From Rhodopseudomonas palustris HaA2 (GTDB taxonomy: Bacteria; Pseudomonadota; Alphaproteobacteria; Rhizobiales; Xanthobacteraceae), in the NCBI RefSeq assembly GCF_000013365.1, contig NC_007778.1, forward strand, positions 4,756,001 to 4,820,000: DNA of 64,000 bases. Reading direction: 5' to 3'. Shown here one piece after another: positions 25,401-35,700 of this stretch. Each line of letters starts with the position of its first letter. The first letter of the stretch is position 1. A program made the translations under genes and the position numbers. A model generated the notes under the pieces. The model had not been told where the DNA came from. It made no database searches and was given only the letters and a program-made list of their open reading frames with translations.

Positions 25401-25727
25401 ATTCGACGGAAGTCGGAGGCCGCCGCGCCTGCACGATGGTTTGGATGGTTCTCGACCCGCGCCGTCCAGCGCTATGCGCCTGCGCAGGGGGAAGATCACG
25501 CGCGCGCCCAGATCCTGACACCACCATCTGGTGTCAAAATGCCGATTTCGTCCCATGATACCTCTAAAGAGACGCCCGCCGCGGCGAACTGCCCCATTTT
25601 GATATGCGCTAGATCAACGTCTGTGCAGTGCAAAATAGTATCCTGTTGCCGTTCGAAGGGCCTCCTTCAATCGACCTCGGGCCTCTGTCCCCTTGGGGAG
25701 GACACCCGACCAAACAGGAAGTTGGAA
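25401..25727. other. Gap of 327 bases with one perfect palindrome
   Basis: No gene recognised. At 25514-25534 there is a perfect inverted repeat, TGACACCA then 5 bases then TGGTGTCA. It could be an operator or a weak terminator for livM; no T-tract follows. The rest shows no clear signal apart from a GGAAGTTGGAA before the next gene. Confidence 0.5.
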
Positions 25728-26033
25728 ATGACACTGCTCATCGTGCTCACAGCACTGGCTTTCGCCGCCGCCATTGTGGTGGCACGCGTGCTCGCAACCG
25801 CCGCTCCGGCCGGCAGACTGGTGTCGCAGGCCGCAGGCGCCGCCACCATGGTGGTCGCACCGATCATCACGCTGGTCCTCGCCATTGTACTCGCCAAATT
25901 CGGCATCGGCGGCGAAGCCCTCGGGGCGAGCGAGATCCTGCGCGCCGCGGCGCTGCCCGCCTTCGGCACGTTGTTCGTGGCGCCGCTGGCGTTCTGGTTT
26001 TTCCGTCGCCAGCGGCCGGCGCTGACCGCTTAG
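25728..26033 (+). CDS. Small membrane protein of unknown function (101 aa)
   Basis: Begins at ATG 25728 after GGAAGTTGGAA. Three hydrophobic segments are visible: LLIVLTALAFAAAIVVARVLA, AGAATMVVAPIITLVLAIVLAKFGI and ALPAFGTLFVAPLAFWFF, followed by a basic end (RRQRPALTA). I do not recognise the family. An earlier in-frame ATG at 25539 would add 63 residues with no membrane or domain character, so I reject it. It stands alone between livM and the old yellow enzyme. Confidence 0.65.
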   Translation: MTLLIVLTALAFAAAIVVARVLATAAPAGRLVSQAAGAATMVVAPIITLVLAIVLAKFGIGGEALGASEILRAAALPAFGTLFVAPLAFWFFRRQRPALTA

Positions 26034-26259
26034 GACCGCGCTCGCGCGGCGACCGCGTCCGCTCTTTGAACGGACGCCCCGCGGGGGGTCAAAACCGCCT
26101 CCCGCTGGGCAATTTTCAGCAGATTCTTTCTGATTCAAACGCCCAGTTTCGGAATTGCCCTGCAAATTTCATGCAGCCGCATCTATTTTGTGCGGTGCCA
26201 TTGTGTTTGCCCCGGAACGCCCCACGTTCTTTGCATCCGCAATGTTCCGGAACGGCAAG

Positions 26260-27360
26260 ATGACAAATTCCAAACTGTTCGAACCCTATCAGCTCGGCCC
26301 GATCACGCTGTCCAACCGCATCGCGATGGCGCCGCTCACCCGCAATCGCGCGATTCCCGATGGGCTCGTCCCCAGTCCGCTGGCGGCGGAATATTACGGC
26401 CAGCGCGCCAGCGCCGGGCTGTTGATCACCGAAGCGAGTCAGGTCTCGCAGCAGGGCCAGGGCTATCAGGACACACCCGGCATCTATTCCGACGCGCAGG
26501 TCACAGCCTGGAAGAAGGTCACCGACGAGGTGCACAAGCGCGGCGGCAAGATCTTCATTCAACTCTGGCACGTCGGCCGCATCTCGCATGTCGATCTGCA
26601 GCCGAACCACGGCGCCCCGGTGGCGCCGTCAGCCATCAAGGCCGCCACCAAAACCTTCGTCGGTGGCAAATTCGCCGATGTCTCCGAGCCGCGCGCGCTC
26701 GAGCTCGGCGAAATTCCCGGCATCATCGACGACTTCCGCCAGGGCGCGGCCAATGCGATCAAGGCCGGCTTCGACGGCGTCGAGATCCACGGCGCCAACG
26801 GCTATCTGCTCGACCAGTTCGCCCGCGACAGCAGCAACAAGCGCACCGATTCTTATGGCGGATCGATCGAGAACCGCGCCAGGCTGATGCTCGAAGTAGC
26901 GGCGGCCGTCGCCAAGGAGATCGGGCCGGAGCGCACCGGCATCCGGATTTCGCCGGTGACGCCGGCCAATGATGTGTCGGACTCCAATCCGCAGGCATTG
27001 TTCGACTACATCGTCGACGAACTCGACAAGCTGAAGCTGGTCTATATCCACGTCATCGAGGGCGCGACCGGCGGCCCGCGCGACGTCGCGCCGTTCGACT
27101 ACGCGTCCCTGCGCAAGCGCTTCAGCGGCGCCTACATCGGCAACAATGCCTATGATCTTACGCTCGCCGACAAGCAGCTCGACGCCAATGCGGCCGACCT
27201 GATCGCCTTCGGCAAGCCGTTCATCTCCAACCCCGACCTCGTCGAACGCCTGAAGAGCGGCGCGCCGCTCAACGAGCCGGACAAGTCGACGTTCTACGGC
27301 GGCGGCGCCAAGGGCTACACCGACTACCCGACGCTGGAATCGGCGCAAGCGGCGCAGTAA
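26260..27360 (+). CDS. Old yellow enzyme, NADH:flavin oxidoreductase (NemA-like)
   Basis: A 366-residue FMN-dependent ene-reductase. It opens LFEPYQLGPITLSNRIAMAPLTRNRA, the standard OYE start, and continues with LLITEASQVSQQGQGYQDTPGIY and KIFIQLWHVGRISH. The substrate-binding pair is in GVEIHGANGYLLDQFARDSSNKRTDSYGGS, where the H-x-x-N arrangement is typical of NemA and xenobiotic reductases. The phosphate-binding FGKPFISNPDLVERL is at the end. I chose the ATG at 26260; an ATG at 26242 is possible. Family members reduce activated alkenes such as N-ethylmaleimide, nitrate esters and maleate-like compounds. Confidence 0.93.
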   Translation: MTNSKLFEPYQLGPITLSNRIAMAPLTRNRAIPDGLVPSPLAAEYYGQRASAGLLITEASQVSQQGQGYQDTPGIYSDAQVTAWKKVTDEVHKRGGKIFIQLWHVGRISHVDLQPNHGAPVAPSAIKAATKTFVGGKFADVSEPRALELGEIPGIIDDFRQGAANAIKAGFDGVEIHGANGYLLDQFARDSSNKRTDSYGGSIENRARLMLEVAAAVAKEIGPERTGIRISPVTPANDVSDSNPQALFDYIVDELDKLKLVYIHVIEGATGGPRDVAPFDYASLRKRFSGAYIGNNAYDLTLADKQLDANAADLIAFGKPFISNPDLVERLKSGAPLNEPDKSTFYGGGAKGYTDYPTLESAQAAQ

Positions 27361-27372
27361 GCCACCCCCACC

Positions 27373-27470
27373 GTCATTCCGGGGCGCGAGCGCAGTTCGC
27401 GAACCCGGAATCCAGAAATTGGTGCGGAGAGATTCCGGGTTCGCTCGCTTCGCGAGCGTCCCGGAGTGAC
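27373..27470. repeat. Dispersed palindrome, family R1 (copy c)
   Basis: GTCATTCCGGGGCGCGAGCG and CGAACCCGGAATC return as GATTCCGGGTTCGCTCG and GCGTCCCGGAGTGAC. It follows the old yellow enzyme stop by 12 bases. Confidence 0.85.
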
Positions 27471-27495
27471 TCGCGGAGAGGCCTTACTGATAAAG

Positions 27496-27527
27496 AAAGG
27501 CCGGGATCGCTCCCGGCCTTTTGTTTG
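27496..27527 (+). terminator. Rho-independent terminator after the old yellow enzyme
   Basis: AAAGGCCGGGA (27496-27506), loop TCGC, TCCCGGCCTTT, then TGTTTGTTC. A strong GC stem is followed by a T-rich run on the plus strand. Confidence 0.8.
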
Positions 27528-27544
27528 TTCTCGCTCATTTCCCC

Positions 27545-27632
27545 GTCATGGCCGGGATCGTCCCGGCCATCCACGTTCTTGGTGCGTCGAGCTCTGCAGC
27601 TCGTGGATGCCCGGCCCAAGGCCGGGCATGAC
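27545..27632. repeat. Dispersed palindrome, family R4 (copy b)
   Basis: GTCATGGCCGGGATCGTCCC and GGCCATCCAC return as GTGGATGCCCGGC and CCAAGGCCGGGCATGAC, with an inner GAGCTCTGCAGCTC hairpin. It lies between convergent genes. Confidence 0.75.
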
Positions 27633-27667
27633 GTTGGGGAGAGCGAACGCCAAACCGAAGCGAGCGC

Positions 27668-29464
27668 TTACTTCGCCTCCGCGCGCTTCGGCGGCGAGGC
27701 GGGCCAGGACTTGATCAGGGTGTCGTAATCGACGGTCTCACCCTTCGGCTTCTCGTTCGCCAGCTTGCGCTGCGGAGCGATGTTGCCGTCCTTGGCGGAC
27801 TTCTCGTACCAGTACTCGGCGGTCTCTTTCTTGTTCAGCTTCGGACCGCAATCACCCTGCACCTTCGACCGCTCGAGCCGCTCGAGCACCGAGTCCTGCG
27901 CGGCCGCCAGCGAATCCATGGCGGCCTGCGGCGTCTTCGCACCGGACGATGCATCGCCGATGTTCTGCCACCACAATTGCGCCAGCTTCGGATAGTCCGG
28001 GATGTTGTTGCCGGTCGGCGACCACTGCACGCGGGCCGGCGAGCGATAGAACTCGATCAGGCCACCGAGCTTGGGCGCGCGCTCGGTGAACGATTTGTCC
28101 CAGATATCGCTCTCGCGGATGAAGGTGAGACCGACATGGCTCTTCTTCAGGCTCACCGTCTTCGAGGTGATGAACTGCAGATACAGCCAGGCCGCCTTGC
28201 GGCGATCCGGCGGCGTCGACTTCAAGAGCGTGCCGGAGCCGACGTCCTGATAGCCGAGCTTCATGCCGTCTTTCCAATAGGCGCCCTTCGGCGAGGGGGC
28301 CATCCGCCATTTCGGCGTGCCGTCGGCGTTCACCACCGGCAGGCCGGGCTTCACCATGTCGGCGGTGAAGGCGGTGTACCAGAACATCTGCTGGGCGACG
28401 TTGCCCTGCGCCGGCACCGGCCCCGACTCCGAGAAGGTCATGCCCTGCGCCTGCGGCGGCGCATACTTCTTCATCCAGTCGAGATACTTCACGATGGAGT
28501 ACACCGCCGCGGGACCGTTGGTGTCGCCGCCGCGCTCCATCGAGGAGCCGACCGGACGGCAGCCTTCCATGCGGATGCCCCATTCGTCGACCGGCAGACC
28601 GTTCGGCAAGCCCTTGTCGCCGTTGCCGGCCATCGACAGCCAGGCGTCGGTGAAGCGCCAGCCGAGCGAGGGATCCTTCTTGCCGTAGTCCATGTGACCA
28701 TAGACCTTGACGCCGTTGATCTCCTTGATGTCGTTGGTGAAGAACTCGGCGATATCCTCGTAGGCCGACCAGTTGACCGGGACGCCGAGCTCGTAGCCGT
28801 ATTTCGCCTTGAACTTCGCCTTGTAGTCCGGATTGGTGAACCAGTCGTAGCGGAACCAGTACAGATTGGCGAACTGCTGGTCGGGCAACTGGTACATCTT
28901 CTTGTCGGGCGCGGTGGTGAACGACTTGCCGATGAAGTCATCGATATCGAGCATCGGATCGGTGACGTCCTTGCCCTCGCCGGTCATGTAGTCGGACAGC
29001 GCGATGGTCTGGCCGTAGCGGAAATGCGTGCCGATCAGGTCGCTGTCGTTGATCCAGCCGTCATAGACGTTCTTGCCGGACTGCATCTGGGTCTGCAGCT
29101 TCTCGACCACGTCGCCTTCCTGGATCAGATCATGCTTGAGCTTGATGCCGGTGATCTCCGAGAACGCCTTCGCGAGCGTCTTCGCCTCGTATTCGTGGGT
29201 GGTGATGGTCTCGGAGACGACGTTGATGTCCATGCCCTTGAACGGCTCGGCCGCCTTGGCGAACCATTGCAGTTCCTTGAGCTGGTCGTCCTTCGACAGC
29301 GTCGAGGGCTGAAACTCCTCGTCGATCCACTTCTTCAGCACCGCATCGTCGGCGGCCCATGCCGGCGCCGCCAGCGTCATCGACGCGGCGACCAATGCCG
29401 CGGCGCTCGCCATCGTCATCAGCCGCAAGCGGCTGGAGAGAGTCCGATTTCCGAAACTATGCAT
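27668..29464 (-). CDS. glpV: Glycerol ABC transporter, periplasmic binding protein
   Basis: A 598-residue exported solute-binding protein, last gene of the glp operon. The ATG at 29464 starts a signal peptide ending APAWAAD, and reading further upstream would run antisense to glpU. The mature protein is long for a type 1 sugar-binding protein, with KTLAKAFSEITGIKLKHDLIQEGDVVEKLQTQMQSGKNVYDGWINDSDLIG, and Trp/Tyr-rich segments (FANLYWFRYDWF) suited to binding a small polyol. Identification comes from the operon: the order R-D-S-T-P-Q-U-V is that of the rhizobial glycerol locus. A glycerol ligand is therefore well supported but inferred. Confidence 0.88.
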   Translation of the reverse strand: MHSFGNRTLSSRLRLMTMASAAALVAASMTLAAPAWAADDAVLKKWIDEEFQPSTLSKDDQLKELQWFAKAAEPFKGMDINVVSETITTHEYEAKTLAKAFSEITGIKLKHDLIQEGDVVEKLQTQMQSGKNVYDGWINDSDLIGTHFRYGQTIALSDYMTGEGKDVTDPMLDIDDFIGKSFTTAPDKKMYQLPDQQFANLYWFRYDWFTNPDYKAKFKAKYGYELGVPVNWSAYEDIAEFFTNDIKEINGVKVYGHMDYGKKDPSLGWRFTDAWLSMAGNGDKGLPNGLPVDEWGIRMEGCRPVGSSMERGGDTNGPAAVYSIVKYLDWMKKYAPPQAQGMTFSESGPVPAQGNVAQQMFWYTAFTADMVKPGLPVVNADGTPKWRMAPSPKGAYWKDGMKLGYQDVGSGTLLKSTPPDRRKAAWLYLQFITSKTVSLKKSHVGLTFIRESDIWDKSFTERAPKLGGLIEFYRSPARVQWSPTGNNIPDYPKLAQLWWQNIGDASSGAKTPQAAMDSLAAAQDSVLERLERSKVQGDCGPKLNKKETAEYWYEKSAKDGNIAPQRKLANEKPKGETVDYDTLIKSWPASPPKRAEAK

Positions 29465-29535
29465 CCTTGCTTCCTCCGTTGAACGACGTTTCTCGAGCTC
29501 CGGGTTGATCCCGGATCTGCTTCTCGTTGCACCGC

Positions 29536-29862
29536 TCACACCGTGCGGAACACCGCGACGGCGACGAGCAGCGACAACAACGTGCCGAGCCACAGGCTCG
29601 ACACTTCGATTCCCTCTCCGAGCGGCAGCGTCAGCAGCGGGTCGCTCCCGACCACCGCGATCCAGACCAGATGGATCACGGCGGCGAGGATCAGCGACAC
29701 GAACAGCCGGTCGCCACGCGTCGTCGGAATCCTCAGCACGCCGACCCGCTCGACCTCGGGATAGGCGAGCGCCAGCCAGGTCATGGTGCCGAGCGTGCCG
29801 GCGAGCGCGACGAAGAAGATCGCGGTCGGCCAGGTCCACGCCATCCATGCGAAGTGATCCAT
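29536..29862 (-). CDS. glpU: Small integral membrane protein of the glycerol transporter (DUF2160)
   Basis: A 108-residue protein with three hydrophobic helices (WTWPTAIFFVALAGTLGTMTWLALAYPE, LFVSLILAAVIHLVWIAVVG and SLWLGTLLSLLVAVAVFRTV). This is the DUF2160 family, found between the permease and binding-protein genes of rhizobial glycerol transporters. The ATG at 29862 (MDHFAWMAW) follows a GGGGG run; the TTG 15 bases earlier is less likely. A palindrome separates it from glpQ. Its exact role in the transporter is unknown; it may be a small accessory or assembly subunit. Confidence 0.85.
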   Translation of the reverse strand: MDHFAWMAWTWPTAIFFVALAGTLGTMTWLALAYPEVERVGVLRIPTTRGDRLFVSLILAAVIHLVWIAVVGSDPLLTLPLGEGIEVSSLWLGTLLSLLVAVAVFRTV

Positions 29863-29882
29863 GGTCAGCCCCCGCAAACTTC

Positions 29883-29962
29883 GTCATTGCGAGCGAAGCG
29901 AAGCAATCCAGGGCGCAGTGCACGGAGCTGGATTGCGTCGTCGCTTCGCTCCTCGCAATGAC
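29883..29962. repeat. Dispersed palindrome, family R2 (copy c), inside the glp operon
   Basis: GTCATTGCGAGCGAAGCGAA and GCAATCC return as GGATTGCGTCGTCGCTTCGC and TCCTCGCAATGAC. It occupies the glpQ-glpU gap and could affect the relative mRNA levels of the membrane and binding-protein genes. Confidence 0.85.
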
Positions 29963-29987
29963 GGCGTCGGTCTATCATTTCAAATCC

Positions 29988-30793
29988 TCACACCCGACCG
30001 AGCGCGAAGCCGCGCGCGATGTAGTTGCGGACGAACCAGATCACCAGCGCGCCCGGGATGATGGTCAGGACGCCGGCGGCGGCGAGCAGGCCCCAGTCCA
30101 TGCCGGCGGCCGAGACGGTGCGGGTCATCACCGCGGAAATCGGCTTGGCGTTGACCGAAGTCAGCGTCCGCGCCAGCAGCAGTTCGACCCACGAGAACAT
30201 GAAGCAGAAGAACGCCGCGACGCCGATGCCGCTGGCGATCAGCGGCATCAGTATCTTGACGAAGAAGCGCGGGAACGAATAGCCGTCGAGGAACGCGGTC
30301 TCGTCGATCTCGCGCGGCACGCCGGAGACGAAGCCCTCGAGGATCCACACCGCCAGCGGCACGTTGAACAGGCAATGCGCCAGCGCCACCGCCCATGGCG
30401 TATCGAACAGATTGATCGCCGAATACAGGTTGAAGAACGGCAGCGCGTAGACCGCGGCCGGCGCCATCCGGTTGGACAGTAGCCAGAAGAACAAATGCTT
30501 GTCGCCGAGGAAGCGGTAGCGCGAGAACGCGTAGGCCGCCGGCAGCGCGAACGAGATCGACAGCACGGTGTTGATGACGACGTATTGCAGCGAGTTGATA
30601 TAGCCCGAATACCAGCTCGGATCGGTGAAGATCGTCCGGTAGTTCTCCAGCGTCGGCTGGTGCGGCCACAGCGTCATCGTCGAGACGATCTCGCCGTTGG
30701 TCTTGAAGCTCATGTTGACGAGCCAGTAGATCGGCAGCATCAGGAAGATCAGATAGCACGCCATCACGATGCGGCGACCGGGGATCGAGTGCA

Positions 30794-30794
<1 letters not shown>
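29988..30794 (-). CDS. glpQ: Glycerol ABC transporter permease
   Basis: A 268-residue permease of the MalG/CUT1 type. Six hydrophobic helices are visible, with the coupling EAA loop at EGFVSGVPREIDETAFLDGYSFPRFFVKILMPLIASG. It begins MHSIPGRRIVMACYLIFLMLPIYWLVNMSFKTNGEI, with its ATG overlapping the glpP stop by one base (TGATG), so translation is coupled. It forms the membrane channel with the GlpP subunit. The longer open frame reaching to 31745 is read-through in glpP's shadow and is not the gene. Confidence 0.92.
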
Positions 30795-31695
<901 letters not shown>

Positions 31696-31696
<1 letters not shown>

Positions 31697-32799
31697 CAGG
31701 CGACCTGCTCCAGCGCGCTTCCTTCGACGATCTCGCTGTCGGCATAGACGTGGACGCGCGACGGTTCGATCATCAGACCGACCTCGTCGCCGTCGGCGGA
31801 GAATCCGTCCGGGACCCGCGCGGCGAAGCGGACGCCGCCGACCCGCACCCAGGCGAAACGGATGCGGCCGAGGTCGTCGATCCGCTCGATGCGGCCGGAC
31901 AAAAACCCCGGCGCCTTCGCGGTGAGGTGCACGAATTCCGGCCGCACCCCGATCTCGATCTTGGCCCCGGATGGCAGATTGTCGTAGCCGCGGGCGAGTG
32001 TGATCGCATGGCCGTCGATCAGCGCCTCGCGGCCGCGGATCTGCGCCGGCACGATGTTCATGCCGGGCGAGCCGATGAAGTAACCGACGAAGGTGTGCGC
32101 CGGCTTCTCGAACAGTTCCTCCGGCGTGCCGCTTTGCACCACACGGCCGTCATGCATGACGACGACGGTGTCGGCGAAGGTCAGCGCTTCGGTCTGGTCG
32201 TGGGTGACGTAGATCATCGTGAGATCCAGCGCGCGATGCAGCGCCTTCAGCTTGGAGCGCAACTCCCACTTCAGATGCGGATCGATCACCGTGAGCGGTT
32301 CGTCGAACAGGATCGCGGCGACGTCGGAGCGGACCAGGCCGCGGCCGAGTGAGATCTTCTGCTTGGCGTCGGCGGTCAGCCGCGTCGCCTTGCGCCCCAG
32401 ATTCGGCGTGAGGTCGAGCAGATCGGCGATCTCGGCGACGCGCCTGTCGATCTCAGGCTTCGGCACGCCGCGATTCTTCAGCGGAAACGCCAAATTCTCC
32501 CGCACCGTCATGGTGTCGTAGATCACCGGAAACTGGAACACCTGCGCGATGTTGCGCTCGCGGGTCGACAGCCGCGTGACGTCGGTGCCGTCGAACAGGA
32601 TCTTGCCGCGCGACGGCGTCACGATGCCGGAAATCAGATTGAGCAGCGTGGTCTTGCCGCAGCCGGAGGGGCCGAGGAGTGCATAGGCGCCGCCCTGCCG
32701 CCAGGTCATCGATACCGGCTTCAGCGCATAGGCAGCCGGCGGCAGATCGTCGCCGACGAGGTAGGAGTGAGCCAGGTCCACGAGGTCAATGCGCGCCAT
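31696..32799 (-). CDS. glpT: Glycerol ABC transporter ATPase with degenerate signature motif
   Basis: A 367-residue ATPase. Walker A GPSGCGKT is at 43-50, the Q-loop is in VFQFPVIYDTMTV, Walker B ILFDEP has Asp166-Glu167, and the H-loop VTHDQTEA has His200. The signature, normally LSGGQ, reads LTADAKQ at residues 141-147. The C-terminal third is the MalK-type regulatory OB domain (IEIGVRPEFVHLT). The neighbouring ATPase GlpS has the opposite pattern (good signature, no H-loop His), so the two should form a heterodimer in which GlpT supplies the hydrolysing Walker A/B and His. This is a prediction from motifs. Confidence 0.92.
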
Positions 32800-32811
32800 C
32801 GGCCCTCTCCG

Positions 32812-33891
32812 TCACATCGGCTTCGGCGCGGCGACGAGGCGGTCGGCCGCGTCGAACACGAACAGATTGGCAGGATCGAGCACCGCGTCGAGCGTCTGGC
32901 CGGGCTCGAATTCGTGGACGCCGTGCAGCACCGCGACCCAATTGTCGTCGCCGCGCCGCAGATGCACGAAGCTCTCCGAGCCGGTGATTTCCGTCACCGC
33001 GACCGTCGTCTGAAAGCCGTGGCGGTCGGCGTCGCCGCGCGCCACCGCGATCTGGTGAGCGCGGAAACCGACCCGATAGACGCCATCGCCGAGGCCTTCG
33101 AAGACGCCGGTCGCGGGCGCGGTGACGCCTCCCGCATAATGCACGGTGCCGCTCTTCTTCTCGGCGCCGACGATGTTGAGCGGCGGATCGGAAAACACCT
33201 GCGCGACGCGTAGCGTGTCGGGCCGACGATAGACCTGCGGTGTCGGCCCGGTCTGCAGCACCCGGCCCTCCCACATGCAGATGGTGCGGCCGCCGAGCAG
33301 CAGCGCCTCGGACGGCTCGGTGGTGGCATAGACGAAGATCGCGCCGGAGGCTTCGAAGATCCGCGGGAGTTCGGTGCGCAGTTCCTCGCGCAGCTTGTAG
33401 TCGAGATTGGCCAGCGGTTCGTCGAGCAGCACCAGATCCGCGCCCTTGACCAGCGCCCGGGCGATCGCGGTGCGCTGCTGCTGACCACCGGAGAGCTGCA
33501 AGGGCGTGCGCTTCAGATACGGCTCGAGCTTGAGCAGCTGCGCCGCCTCCTGCACGCGCTGCTCGATCTCGGCGCGCGGTTTGCGCTGCACCCGCAGCGG
33601 CGAGGCGATGTTCTCGTACACCGTCAGCGACGGGTAGTTGATGAACTGCTGATAGACCATCGCCACCGAGCGCTTGCGTACGTCGGCCCCGGTGACGTCC
33701 CGGCCGTCGACCAGGACGCGACCGGAATTCGGCTTGTCGAGGCCGGCGAGCAGCCGCATGATCGAGGTCTTGCCGGACAGCGTCGGTCCGAGCAGCACGC
33801 TCAGCGTGCCGCGCTCCAGCGTCAGCGACACGTCGCAGATCGCCGGCAGCCCGTCGATCGTCCGGGTGACGTTGTCCAGGCTCACGCTCAT
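32812..33891 (-). CDS. glpS: Glycerol ABC transporter ATPase lacking the H-loop histidine
   Basis: A 359-residue ATPase starting at ATG 33891, which overlaps the glpD stop by four bases (ATGA). Walker A is the unusual GPTLSGKT at 35-42, the signature LSGGQ at 133-137 is canonical, and Walker B LVLLDEP has Asp157-Glu158. Where other members have VTHDQ, this reads YATTEPSEA, so Thr191 replaces the switch histidine. The C-terminal domain is MalK-like (VYRVGFRAHQIAVA). It complements GlpT, whose signature is degenerate. It ends 13 bases before glpT. Confidence 0.92.
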   Translation of the reverse strand: MSVSLDNVTRTIDGLPAICDVSLTLERGTLSVLLGPTLSGKTSIMRLLAGLDKPNSGRVLVDGRDVTGADVRKRSVAMVYQQFINYPSLTVYENIASPLRVQRKPRAEIEQRVQEAAQLLKLEPYLKRTPLQLSGGQQQRTAIARALVKGADLVLLDEPLANLDYKLREELRTELPRIFEASGAIFVYATTEPSEALLLGGRTICMWEGRVLQTGPTPQVYRRPDTLRVAQVFSDPPLNIVGAEKKSGTVHYAGGVTAPATGVFEGLGDGVYRVGFRAHQIAVARGDADRHGFQTTVAVTEITGSESFVHLRRGDDNWVAVLHGVHEFEPGQTLDAVLDPANLFVFDAADRLVAAPKPM

Positions 33892-35429
33892 GCCCGGCCT
33901 CCCGCGTGCTGCTGCGGCTTTTCGGACGCGCGGAACGCGGCGATCCATTGGTCGATGGCGGCGAGCGCGGACGGCGGCAGCCGCAGGCCGAGCTTGGATC
34001 GCCGCCAGACGATGTCGTCCGCGCTGCAAGCCCATTCGCGGTTGATCAGATAGCGGACCTCCGCCTCCGTCAATGTGGCACCGAAGTCGCAGCCGAGGTC
34101 GGCCATCGACCGCGCCGCACCGAGCAGATCGCGCGCGCGGGTGCCGTAGGCGTGCACCAGGCGGTGCGCGTGCGCTGCGGAAAGGAACGGATAGTCGCGG
34201 GTCAGTTCAGTGATCAGCGCGGGTGCGCCGTCGACCGGAAAGTCGCCGCCCGGCAACGGCTGGTGCGCGGTCCAGCCCTCCTTGGCGGTCTTGCCCTTCA
34301 GATAGGGCGCGAGCTTCTCCAGCGCCTCTTCGGACAGTCGGCGATAGGTGGTGATCTTGCCGCCGTAGATCGACAGCAGCGGTGCGCCGCCCGGCGTATC
34401 CAATTCGAACACGTAGTCGCGGGTCGCGGCCTTGGCCTCGCTGGCGCCGTCGTCGTACAGCGGGCGCACGCCGGAGAACGTCCAGACGACGTCAGCCGGC
34501 TTCACCGGCCCGGCGAAATACGCGCTGACGGCGTCGCACAGATAGCTGATCTCGTCCGGCGTCGCCTTCACCTGCGAGGGATCGCCGTCATAGTCGCGGT
34601 CGGTGGTGCCGATCAGGGTGAAGTCGCCCTGATAGGGAATCGCGAACACGATGCGGCCGTCGGCATTCTGAAAGATATAGGCACGGTCGTGATCGTACAG
34701 CTTCGGCACCACGATGTGCGAGCCTTGCACCAGCCGCACCTTGGAGGCGGCGTTGACGCCGGCGCCCGAAGCCAGCACCGCCTCGACCCATGGGCCCGCT
34801 GCATTGACCAGCGCGCGCGCCCGGATCGTGTTGCGCACGCCGCTCTGCGTGTCTTCGAGCGTCACCTCCCAGATGCCGCCGCTCTGCCGAACCTGCGCCG
34901 CGCGGGTGCGGGTGCGGATCTCGGCGCCGCGCTCGGCGGCGTCGCGCGCGGTGAGCACGACGAGGCGCGCGTCGTCGACGAAGCAATCGGAGTATTCGAA
35001 ACCACGGGTGAAGCGCCCGGGGATCAGCGGCTTGCCGACCTCGTCATGGGCGAGATCGACGGAGCGCGTCGGCGGCAGCAGTCGACGCCCGCCGATATAG
35101 TCGTAGAGAAACAGGCCGAGCCGCAGCCGCCAGGCCGGCCGCAACCCGGAATGATGCGGCAACACGAAACGCAGCGGACCGATGATGTGCGGCGCGATCT
35201 GCCACAGCCGCTCGCGCTCGATCAGCGCCTCGCGGACCAGGCGAAACTCGAAATATTCGAGATAGCGCAGACCGCCATGGATCAGCTTGGTCGACCAGGA
35301 CGAGGTGCCGCTGGCCAGATCGTTCATCTCGCACAGGAAAACGGAGTTGCCACGGCCGGCCGCGTCGCGCGCGATGCCACAGCCGTTGATCCCGCCGCCG
35401 ATAATTGCGAGATCGAAAACCCTGTCCAC
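33888..35429 (-). CDS. glpD: Glycerol-3-phosphate dehydrogenase (FAD, respiratory)
   Basis: A 513-residue membrane-associated flavoprotein that oxidises glycerol 3-phosphate to dihydroxyacetone phosphate and passes electrons to quinone. The FAD-binding start is DLAIIGGGINGCGIARDAAGRG, followed by ASGTSSWSTKLIHGGLRYLEYFEFRLVREALIERE, the family signature. The C-terminal domain with LTEAEVRYLINREWACSADDIVWRRSKLGL is typical. I chose GTG 35429, which has AGGGAGG six bases upstream; an ATG at 35507 would put the FAD motif 26 residues further in. It leads the operon for the glycerol importer. Confidence 0.95.
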   Translation of the reverse strand: MDRVFDLAIIGGGINGCGIARDAAGRGNSVFLCEMNDLASGTSSWSTKLIHGGLRYLEYFEFRLVREALIERERLWQIAPHIIGPLRFVLPHHSGLRPAWRLRLGLFLYDYIGGRRLLPPTRSVDLAHDEVGKPLIPGRFTRGFEYSDCFVDDARLVVLTARDAAERGAEIRTRTRAAQVRQSGGIWEVTLEDTQSGVRNTIRARALVNAAGPWVEAVLASGAGVNAASKVRLVQGSHIVVPKLYDHDRAYIFQNADGRIVFAIPYQGDFTLIGTTDRDYDGDPSQVKATPDEISYLCDAVSAYFAGPVKPADVVWTFSGVRPLYDDGASEAKAATRDYVFELDTPGGAPLLSIYGGKITTYRRLSEEALEKLAPYLKGKTAKEGWTAHQPLPGGDFPVDGAPALITELTRDYPFLSAAHAHRLVHAYGTRARDLLGAARSMADLGCDFGATLTEAEVRYLINREWACSADDIVWRRSKLGLRLPPSALAAIDQWIAAFRASEKPQQHAGGRA

Positions 35430-35462
35430 GACACCTCCCTGTTGCGAAATTGCTGCACTGCA

Positions 35463-35521
35463 GCTTTCGCTTTTGTCGTATTTCTTTCGCGATGAAATAA
35501 AACACAATCAAAAACGAAAGC
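35463..35521 (-). promoter_or_regulatory. glpD control region with candidate GlpR half-sites
   Basis: On the minus strand this AT-rich region starts GCTTTCGTTTTTGATTG and ends CGAAAGC, so GCTTTCG and CGAAAGC form a widely spaced inverted repeat. TTTCG-type half-sites are what DeoR-family GlpR proteins bind. A further CGCGAAAGAAATACG lies between. It sits 34-92 bases upstream of the glpD start. The assignment to GlpR is inferred from position and motif style. Confidence 0.45.
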
Positions 35522-35597
35522 AAGCACGATGTGACATGCCTGTCGCATTGAGGCGACCAAGTCACAATCACTGATTGTAATCGGCAGGGCTCGCTAT

Positions 35598-35700
35598 AGC
35601 GTTTTCGAGCGAAGTGGATACCGGTACGCGTAGAGAAAACGCGTCAAATCAAGAATCTAGGGCTCCGGTTCTGATTCCATCAGAACCGGAAAAGCTCTAG
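35598..35700. repeat. Dispersed palindromic element after glpR (family R6)
   Basis: Contains GCGTTTTCGAGC and GAGAAAACGC as outer arms, then a perfect 11-base-arm hairpin CCGGTTCTGAT-tcc-ATCAGAACCGG at 35665-35689. The element overlaps the glpR stop codon at its left-coordinate gene side. The hairpin may protect or end the glpR mRNA; no T-run follows on the minus strand. Confidence 0.7.

Noticed and set aside
29465..29923. A 153-codon N-terminal extension of the glpV reading frame
   Set aside because: It runs through the glpU gene in another frame and would remove the signal peptide from the N-terminus.
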